Assembly: GCA_903873355.1 (NCBI GenBank)
Contig: CAIQOG010000510.1
Location: 1 to 11,942, forward strand
Length of the DNA: 11,942 nt
Direction: 5' to 3'
Origin: an uncultured Bacteroidales bacterium
Lineage (GTDB): Bacteria > Bacteroidota > Bacteroidia > Bacteroidales > Paludibacteraceae
The notes below the pieces were generated by a model, which saw nothing but the letters and a program-made list of their open reading frames with translations, ran no database searches and was not told where the DNA came from. Numbering within the stretch: the first letter of the stretch is position 1; every line of letters starts with the position of its first letter. Both the position numbers and the translations under genes were made by a program. Shown here in pieces: positions 7,230-11,942 of this stretch.

Positions 7230-7258
7230 TATTTAATTATTTACTATTTAATTATTTA
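7230..7258. repeat. 14-base perfect direct repeat, 15-base period
   Basis: TATTTAATTATTTA occurs at 7230-7243 and again at 7245-7258, separated by a single C. The second copy overlaps the rpsN stop codon (TAA, complement of 7256-7258). It looks like a local tandem duplication of the stop region that lengthened the rpsN-rpsH spacer. The AT-rich composition makes a chance match less surprising than it would otherwise be. Confidence 0.75.
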
Positions 7259-7525
7259 CCAAGATGCTTTCTTGATTCCCGGGATTAAACCGTTCGAAGC
7301 CATTTCGCGGAATTGTATACGTGAAATTCCGAACTGACGCATGTAACCTTTTGGACGACCGGTGATTTTGCAACGATTGTGCAAACGTATTGGTGAAGCA
7401 TTTTTTGGTAATGCCTGAAGTCCATCATAGTTTCCTTCAGCAATCAGTTTTTCGCGTTTTGCAGCGTATTTAGCAACCAGTTTGGCTCTTTTAACCTCAC
7501 GGGCTTTCATTGATTCTTTTGCCAT
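7256..7525 (-). CDS. rpsN: 30S ribosomal protein S14, zinc-free form
   Basis: S14 is in the head of the 30S subunit and joins late in assembly. The 89-residue protein is the intermediate-length, zinc-free type: it lacks the paired CxxC motifs of the 61-residue zinc form and has a single cysteine in [20 protein letters not shown]. It starts [20 protein letters not shown] and ends with the family signature [20 protein letters not shown] followed by ASW. It lies 14 bases after rplE and 64 bases before rpsH, in normal spc order. Confidence 0.98.
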   Translation of the reverse strand: MAKESMKAREVKRAKLVAKYAAKREKLIAEGNYDGLQALPKNASPIRLHNRCKITGRPKGYMRQFGISRIQFREMASNGLIPGIKKASW

Positions 7526-7539
7526 TGTATATCTATGTA

Positions 7540-8085
7540 TTAGTTTTTCTTAAATGGTAATCCGAATTCTTTCAACAAAGCAAAACCTTCTTCGTCAGTC
7601 TGAGCTGTAGTTACGAAAGTAATGTTCATACCCAACATACGGGAAATAGCGTCAATGTTGATTTCAGGGAAAATAATTTGCTCAGTGATACCGAGTGTAT
7701 AATTTCCACGTCCATCCAGTTTGTTTTCAATACCCTTGAAGTCACGTACACGTGGAAGCGCTACTTTTACAAGACGTTCCATGAATTCGTACATGCGTTC
7801 GCCACGCAATGTTACACGAACACCGATAGGCATTTTTTTACGCAACTTGAAGTTCGAAATATCTTTCTTAGAGATGGTTGCAACAGCTTTCTGACCGGTA
7901 ATAGTAGTCATTTCGTTGATAGCCACTTCGATAATTTTTTTATCGGCAACGGCTATTCCCAATCCCTGGTTAAGAACTATTTTTTCGAGTTTAGGAGCTT
8001 GCATCACTGAAGTGTAGCCAAACTCTTTCATTAAGATCGGAACGATACGTTCTCTGTAATCTTGTTTTAAACTTGCTGTATTCAT
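7540..8085 (-). CDS. rplE: 50S ribosomal protein L5
   Basis: L5 binds 5S rRNA in the central protuberance and forms a bridge to S13 and the P-site tRNA. The protein has 181 residues, near the usual 179. It starts [20 protein letters not shown] and shows the N-terminal motif [12 protein letters not shown], the central [20 protein letters not shown] and [20 protein letters not shown] segments, and the C-terminal [15 protein letters not shown]. It ends GLPFKKN. Its ATG lies one base after the rplX stop codon, so translation of the two is probably coupled. An AGGAGG lies 11 bases upstream, inside rplX. Confidence 0.98.
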   Translation of the reverse strand: MNTASLKQDYRERIVPILMKEFGYTSVMQAPKLEKIVLNQGLGIAVADKKIIEVAINEMTTITGQKAVATISKKDISNFKLRKKMPIGVRVTLRGERMYEFMERLVKVALPRVRDFKGIENKLDGRGNYTLGITEQIIFPEINIDAISRMLGMNITFVTTAQTDEEGFALLKEFGLPFKKN

Positions 8086-8086
8086 C

Positions 8087-8398
8087 TTAAATCTCTCCTC
8101 CTGATTTTTTAGAAATACGCACTAATTTTCCTTCAGCATTCAATTTGCGTCCTACACGTACGGGTTTGCCACCTTCTGCCGGATTCAAATTTGAAATATG
8201 AATAGATGCTTCTTTCTTGATTATTCCACCTTGAGGACTTTTCGCGTTAGGCTTGGTGCTCTTTGAGACCAAATTTACACCTTCTACGATTGCGCGTTGT
8301 TCTTTCACAAGAACTTCCAACACGCGACCGGTTTTTCCTTTGCTGGAACCGGCATTCACGTAAACGGTATCACCTTTTTTTATATGTAATTTACTCAT
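8087..8398 (-). CDS. rplX: 50S ribosomal protein L24
   Basis: L24 starts 50S assembly by binding the 5' end of 23S rRNA and later lies near the peptide exit tunnel. The protein has 103 residues counted from the ATG at 8398; a GTG directly before it (8401) would add one residue, but relatives start [10 protein letters not shown]. The KOW domain is clear in the first third: [11 protein letters not shown] followed by [11 protein letters not shown]. Next come [20 protein letters not shown] and the C-terminal [20 protein letters not shown]. The last codons before the stop (for SGGE) contain AGGAGG, which may serve the next gene, rplE. Confidence 0.97.
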   Translation of the reverse strand: MSKLHIKKGDTVYVNAGSSKGKTGRVLEVLVKEQRAIVEGVNLVSKSTKPNAKSPQGGIIKKEASIHISNLNPAEGGKPVRVGRKLNAEGKLVRISKKSGGEI

Positions 8399-8419
8399 CA
8401 CTGTTTGTTTTTTCGAAGA

Positions 8420-8785
8420 TTAAAGCACTTCCGGTGCAAGTGATATGATTTTCATATTAGTAGCACGCAGTTCACGAGCTACCGGGCCGAAGATACGGCT
8501 TCCGCGGATTTCACCGGCATTGTTCAACAATACACAGGCGTTATCGTCGAAACGAATGTATGAACCGTCCGCACGGCGAACTTCTTTTTTGGTACGAACA
8601 ACCACCGCTTTGGATACAATACCTTTTTTGATATCGGCCGAAGGGATAACGCTTTTCACGGCCACCACGATGATATCGCCAAGTGTTGCGTAGCGTTTGC
8701 TTGTACCTCCTAATACGCGTATACAAAGAGCTTCTTTCGCTCCACTGTTATCCGCTACTATGAGTCTTGATTCTTGCTGTATCAT
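8420..8785 (-). CDS. rplN: 50S ribosomal protein L14
   Basis: L14 is one of the most conserved 50S proteins; it lies at the subunit interface and forms bridges to 16S rRNA. The 121-residue protein has the usual length. It starts [20 protein letters not shown], continues with the [20 protein letters not shown] segment, has [20 protein letters not shown] in the middle, and ends [20 protein letters not shown] followed by LAPEVL. This is a five-stranded barrel with the expected basic loops. It starts 2 bases after the rpsQ stop, so the two genes are probably translated in a coupled way. It is the first gene of the spc part. Confidence 0.98.
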   Translation of the reverse strand: MIQQESRLIVADNSGAKEALCIRVLGGTSKRYATLGDIIVVAVKSVIPSADIKKGIVSKAVVVRTKKEVRRADGSYIRFDDNACVLLNNAGEIRGSRIFGPVARELRATNMKIISLAPEVL

Positions 8786-8787
8786 AA

Positions 8788-9045
8788 TTACTTAACTCTT
8801 TCGATAATTTCAGTTAATCTCCATCTTTTTAATTTACTCAGCGGACGGGTTTCCATAATGCGTACAGTGTCGCCAATGTTGCACTCGTTCTTTTCGTCAT
8901 GAGCATGATATTTCTTAGTCTTATTTACGAATTTTCCGTAAATAGGGTGTTTTTCTTTCCATTTTACAGCCACTGTAATGGTTTTATCCATTTTGTTGCT
9001 GAATACTACACCCGTTCTTTCTTTTCTTAAATTTCTTGTTTCCAT
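8788..9045 (-). CDS. rpsQ: 30S ribosomal protein S17
   Basis: S17 is an OB-fold protein that binds the 5' and central domains of 16S rRNA early in assembly. The protein has 85 residues, normal size. It starts [20 protein letters not shown] and shows the family motif [20 protein letters not shown] followed by [11 protein letters not shown], then [20 protein letters not shown] and the ending [11 protein letters not shown]. It follows rpmC after 14 bases and ends the S10 part of the cluster. The start is an ATG with no Shine-Dalgarno sequence. Confidence 0.98.
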   Translation of the reverse strand: METRNLRKERTGVVFSNKMDKTITVAVKWKEKHPIYGKFVNKTKKYHAHDEKNECNIGDTVRIMETRPLSKLKRWRLTEIIERVK

Positions 9046-9059
9046 CAGGGGTCTGAATT

Positions 9060-9254
9060 TTATTGATTAATTTCTCTCTGACGCAACTCAGTAGCAAGAC
9101 GTGCGATAGTTCTGCGAACCTCTTTGATTTGCAACGGATTATCGAGTGGAGAAATGGCATGATTCAATTTAAGACGTACCAAATGCTCGTTTTCGGCATC
9201 CATGCGCTCCTGAATCTCTTTGTTGTTTAATTCTTTAATTTCTCTTGTTTTCAT
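9060..9254 (-). CDS. rpmC: 50S ribosomal protein L29
   Basis: L29 is a small helical hairpin protein by the peptide exit tunnel, next to L23, where trigger factor and SRP dock. The 64 residues form two helices: [20 protein letters not shown] opening the first and [20 protein letters not shown] in the second, joined by the [11 protein letters not shown] turn. The family motif at the start of helix two (NPxxIRxxRRxIARxxT) is present with small changes. It lies 5 bases after rplP. A weak AAGGAA directly before the ATG is too close to be a normal ribosome binding site. Confidence 0.97.
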   Translation of the reverse strand: MKTREIKELNNKEIQERMDAENEHLVRLKLNHAISPLDNPLQIKEVRRTIARLATELRQREINQ

Positions 9255-9259
9255 TTTCC

Positions 9260-9694
9260 TTACACATTTTGAGAGGTGAAATCATAATCGCGTCTCACTA
9301 CAAATTTTGTAGTTACCGGTAATTTTTGAGCAGCTAAGCGCAATGCTTCTTTTGCTATTTCAAACGATACGCCTTCTACTTCGAATAACATACGACCCGG
9401 AGTAACAGGAGCCACGAATCCTTCGGGAGCACCTTTACCTTTACCCATACGTACCTCAGCAGGTTTCTTCGTGATAGGTTTATCAGGGAATACGCGAATC
9501 CAGATCTGACCCTGACGTTGCATATAACGGGTTACAGCAATACGGGCGGCCTCAATTTGACGACCAGTTAACCATTTAGACTCTAATGATTTTATTCCAA
9601 AAGAACCGAACGCCAACTGATTACCTCTTTGGGCATTTCCTTTCATGCGCCCCTTCTGCTGTCTCCTGAACTTTGTTTTTTTAGGTTGTAACAT
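9260..9694 (-). CDS. rplP: 50S ribosomal protein L16
   Basis: L16 is a late-assembling protein that organises the A-site region of the 50S subunit. The 144-residue protein is slightly longer than the common 136-141. It starts [20 protein letters not shown] and has the core [20 protein letters not shown], then [16 protein letters not shown] and the end [20 protein letters not shown]. Arg82 in VRMGKGKG matches the arginine that the oxygenase YcfD hydroxylates in E. coli (R81); whether that happens here is unknown. It lies between rpsC (31-base gap) and rpmC (5-base gap). Confidence 0.98.
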   Translation of the reverse strand: MLQPKKTKFRRQQKGRMKGNAQRGNQLAFGSFGIKSLESKWLTGRQIEAARIAVTRYMQRQGQIWIRVFPDKPITKKPAEVRMGKGKGAPEGFVAPVTPGRMLFEVEGVSFEIAKEALRLAAQKLPVTTKFVVRRDYDFTSQNV

Positions 9695-9725
9695 AATTTC
9701 CTTAAATCAAATTCATTTATAACAG

Positions 9726-10490
9726 TTATTTATTTCTCTTTTTAAAACCACCTTTACGGTCGCCACGGTCGTTGCGATCTTTGCGATCACCACGGTCGTT
9801 GTTGTAACGATCTCCACCGCGAGAAGCCTCTTTGGTAGCAGTAAAGTTTGGAGCTAAGTCTTTTTTACCATAGATTTCGCCACGGCAAATCCATACTTTG
9901 ATACCAATCAACCCTACTTTGGTCAATGCCTCAGCATGAGCGTAATCAATGTCAGCTCTAAGTGTATGCAGTGGGGTTCTTCCTTCTTTATACATTTCCG
10001 AGCGAGCCATTTCAGCACCATTCAGACGACCTGAACACATAATTTTGATACCTTCAGCTCCCATACGCATAGTAGAGGCAATTGCCATCTTGGTAGCGCG
10101 GCGGTAAGCGATTTTACCTTCAACCTGACGAGCAACGTTGTTTGCAACGATTACTGCATCCAGTTCGGGGCGTTTAATTTCGAAGATGTTGATTTGTACT
10201 TCTTTGTCAGTAATTTTTTTCAACTCTTCTTTCAGTTTATCAACTTCCTGACCACCTTTACCGATAATGATACCGGGACGAGCTGTGCAGACAGTGATAG
10301 TTACCAGTTTCAAAGTACGTTCGATAACAATACGCGATACGCTTGCTTTTGCCAAACGGGCATTGAGATATTTTCTGATTTTGTGGTCTTCAAGTATGGT
10401 ATCACCATAATTGTTTCCGCCATACCAGTTTGAATCCCATCCACGAATGATTCCTAAACGGTTACTAATTGGATTAATTTTTTGTCCCAT
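9726..10490 (-). CDS. rpsC: 30S ribosomal protein S3, with repeat-bearing basic tail
   Basis: S3 lies in the 30S head at the mRNA entry, with S4 and S5, and helps to unwind incoming mRNA. The protein has 254 residues, longer than the 233 of E. coli. It starts [20 protein letters not shown]. The type II KH domain carries its GxxG loop as GIIIGKGG (about residues 73-80). The C-terminal domain has the [20 protein letters not shown] motif and ends near [19 protein letters not shown]. From about residue 218 comes a low-complexity tail rich in Asp, Arg, Gly, Asn and Lys, with NDRGDRK at 231-237 and again at 240-246. It follows rplV after 8 bases. Confidence 0.98.
   Translation of the reverse strand: MGQKINPISNRLGIIRGWDSNWYGGNNYGDTILEDHKIRKYLNARLAKASVSRIVIERTLKLVTITVCTARPGIIIGKGGQEVDKLKEELKKITDKEVQINIFEIKRPELDAVIVANNVARQVEGKIAYRRATKMAIASTMRMGAEGIKIMCSGRLNGAEMARSEMYKEGRTPLHTLRADIDYAHAEALTKVGLIGIKVWICRGEIYGKKDLAPNFTATKEASRGGDRYNNDRGDRKDRNDRGDRKGGFKKRNK
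9753..9800 (-). repeat. in-frame repeat encoding NDRGDRK twice in the S3 tail
   Basis: The segments at 9800-9780 and 9773-9753 both encode NDRGDRK, separated by two codons (DR). The two DNA copies differ at a few third positions, for example GATCGC versus GACCGT, so the duplication is old enough to have drifted or the peptide is selected. The remaining tail is of similar make-up. Confidence 0.8.
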
Positions 10491-10498
10491 CGAGCAAT

Positions 10499-10909
10499 TT
10501 AATTTTGGTTATCGTTAGTATTTTTGCTATCTACGAATATAGTTACGTGGTTCGAGCGTTTGCGGATACGGTAGCCACGTCCCTGAGGAGCTGTGCGTAA
10601 ACGTTTTAGCATTGTAGCTGAATCCACAGCAATACCACTTACATATAAATTTGCATTGTCAGCTTTTTGCTCTGTTTTGGTTTCCCAGTTGGCAATAGCT
10701 GATTTCAGCAGTTTTTCTAATCTACCTGAAGCTTCTTTAGACGAAAACTTCAGTACACTCAAAGCTTTGTTCACTTCCATGCCACGGATCATATCGGCCA
10801 CAAGGCGCATTTTGCGTGGTGAGGTTGGAACTCCGTTGAGCTTGGCAAAGTAAAGAGTCTTATTTTCTTCTTTTCTTGCGTCGGCTGATATTTTTTTTCT
10901 TGCACCCAT
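10499..10909 (-). CDS. rplV: 50S ribosomal protein L22
   Basis: L22 has a globular domain on the 50S surface and a long beta hairpin that lines the peptide exit tunnel, where macrolide resistance changes occur in other species. The 136-residue protein is longer than the 110 of E. coli through an N-terminal extension of about 20 residues ([20 protein letters not shown]) and a short polar tail (SKNTNDNQN). The core begins [20 protein letters not shown] and continues [14 protein letters not shown]. The tunnel hairpin is [20 protein letters not shown], intact, with no sign of the deletions seen in resistant strains. It lies between rpsS (43-base gap) and rpsC (8-base gap). Confidence 0.97.
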   Translation of the reverse strand: MGARKKISADARKEENKTLYFAKLNGVPTSPRKMRLVADMIRGMEVNKALSVLKFSSKEASGRLEKLLKSAIANWETKTEQKADNANLYVSGIAVDSATMLKRLRTAPQGRGYRIRKRSNHVTIFVDSKNTNDNQN

Positions 10910-10952
10910 TTTCTTGAAATGTTTATTTTTTCTGATTTAAAATTTCAATGGA

Positions 10953-11219
10953 TTATTTCTTTTTACCTCCGTGACCGCGGAAGTTACGAGTAGGTGAAAA
11001 TTCGCCTAACTTGTGACCTACCATATTTTCGGTTACATAAACGGGGATAAACTTGTTACCATTGTGAACTGCAATTGTGTGACCTACAAAATCAGGTGAT
11101 ATCATTGAAGCACGAGCCCATGTTTTGATTACGGTTTTTTTTCCGCTTTCATTCATGGCTAAAATTTTATTCTCCAGCTTCAGATAGATGTATGGTCCTT
11201 TTTTTAATGAACGGCTCAT
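10953..11219 (-). CDS. rpsS: 30S ribosomal protein S19
   Basis: S19 is in the 30S head, forms a complex with S13 and contacts the large subunit. The 88-residue protein has the usual length. It starts [20 protein letters not shown], has the middle segment [20 protein letters not shown] and ends with the family signature [20 protein letters not shown] followed by KKK. It lies 21 bases after rplB and 43 bases before rplV, the standard S10-operon order. The start is an ATG without a Shine-Dalgarno sequence. Confidence 0.98.
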   Translation of the reverse strand: MSRSLKKGPYIYLKLENKILAMNESGKKTVIKTWARASMISPDFVGHTIAVHNGNKFIPVYVTENMVGHKLGEFSPTRNFRGHGGKKK

Positions 11220-11240
11220 ATTATTTACTTAGTTTTCTGA

Positions 11241-11942
11241 TTATTTTTTCTTTCTTTCAATAATATATTGACTCGATTGTTTCTTTGGAGCACGTGTTTT
11301 GTACCCTTTAGCTAACAAGCCTTTGCGAGAACGTGGGTGTCCTCCTGAAGAACGGCCTTCACCACCACCCATGGGGTGATCAACCGGGTTCATAACTACA
11401 CCACGAACGCGTGGACGACGTCCAAGCCAACGTGAGCGACCTGCTTTTCCTGATCTTTCCAATGCGTGGTCAGAATTGCCAACACTTCCGATAGTAGCTT
11501 TACAAGTTGCAAGAATCTTGCGAACCTCGCCCGAAGGCAATTTAATAATAGCATACTTTTCTTCGCGGGAAGTAAGTTGGGCAAATGTTCCTGCCGAGCG
11601 TACCATCGCGGCACCTTGTCCCGGGCGTAATTCAATGTTGTGAATAATAGTTCCCAGTGGAATGTTCTGCAAAGGCAGTGCATTTCCAACTTCGGGAGCC
11701 GCTTCAGCACCTGAAACAACAATCTGATCCACCTTCAATCCGTTTGGTGCAAGAATGTATGTTTTTTCCCCATCAGCATAATAAAGCAACGCAATACGTG
11801 CCGAACGATTCGGATCGTACTCAATTGATTTTACTGTTGCGGGAACACCGTCTTTGTTGCGTTTAAAGTCAATTACTCTATATTTCTTCTTGTGTCCGCC
11901 ACCTAGGTAGCGCATGGTCATTTTACCATCATGGTTACGACC
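11241..11942 (-). CDS. rplB: 50S ribosomal protein L2, missing its N-terminus (cut by window edge)
   Basis: L2 is one of the largest 50S proteins; it is needed for subunit joining and for the peptidyl transferase centre. The frame is open to the last base and gives 233 residues, starting [20 protein letters not shown]. The family is usually about 274 residues, so roughly 40 N-terminal residues lie beyond the window. The ATG at 11921 is internal (GKM in relatives), not the start. Motifs include [20 protein letters not shown] and the C-terminal [20 protein letters not shown], holding the histidine important for peptidyl transferase activity in E. coli (His229). It ends [12 protein letters not shown]. 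Confidence 0.97.
   Translation of the reverse strand, partial: GRNHDGKMTMRYLGGGHKKKYRVIDFKRNKDGVPATVKSIEYDPNRSARIALLYYADGEKTYILAPNGLKVDQIVVSGAEAAPEVGNALPLQNIPLGTIIHNIELRPGQGAAMVRSAGTFAQLTSREEKYAIIKLPSGEVRKILATCKATIGSVGNSDHALERSGKAGRSRWLGRRPRVRGVVMNPVDHPMGGGEGRSSGGHPRSRKGLLAKGYKTRAPKKQSSQYIIERKKK

Noticed and set aside
7678..8010. Plus-strand open frame of 110 codons opposite rplE
   Set aside because: The complementary strand encodes an intact L5; the composition of the plus-strand product looks like reverse-complement noise.
11396..11722. Minus-strand frame of 108 codons inside rplB in another frame
   Set aside because: It overlaps the conserved L2 core in a different frame and has no family resemblance.
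1..11942. A novel or accessory system hidden in the cluster
   Set aside because: Every large frame on the minus strand belongs to a known core family in expected order, and the gaps are too small to hold another gene.

Overview
The window is a stretch of the conserved S10-spc-alpha ribosomal protein gene cluster. All 25 genes lie on the minus strand, so transcription runs from high to low coordinates. Protein sequences such as the RpoA N-terminus, L24, S17, S5, S13 and the zinc-free L36 are of Bacteroidota type and look most like order Bacteroidales. The moderately low GC content, A-rich leaders, near absence of Shine-Dalgarno sequences and the secY-map-infA-rpmJ arrangement agree with this. 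The genus cannot be fixed from the sequence alone.

Layout in transcription order: the S10 part (rplB, cut by the right edge, then rpsS, rplV, rpsC, rplP, rpmC, rpsQ; 11942 to 8788), the spc part (rplN, rplX, rplE, rpsN, rpsH, rplF, rplR, rpsE, rpmD, rplO, secY; 8785 to 3307), a link of map and infA (3295 to 2199), and the alpha part (rpmJ, rpsM, rpsK, rpsD, and rpoA cut by the left edge; 2177 to 1). rpmD (58 aa) and rpmJ (38 aa) are short genes that are easily missed. No gene is broken or frameshifted, and there is no RNA gene, mobile element, CRISPR array or clear terminator. No stretch over 300 bases lacks a gene. The largest gaps are 140 bases (rpsK-rpsD), 92 bases (map-infA) and 64 bases (rpsN-rpsH).

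Together the genes supply 21 ribosomal proteins of both subunits, the initiation factor IF-1, the SecY translocon channel, the methionine aminopeptidase that trims new proteins, and the RNA polymerase alpha subunit. This ties synthesis of the translation, export and transcription machinery together.

I found no undescribed system. The points worth a second look are small: a possible H-type pseudoknot in the rpsK-rpsD spacer, a textbook Shine-Dalgarno sequence before rplF in a lineage that rarely uses one, a hairpin and a perfect 15-nt-period repeat between rpsN and rpsH, a repeat-bearing basic tail on S3, and loss of the zinc ligands in S4, S14 and L36.
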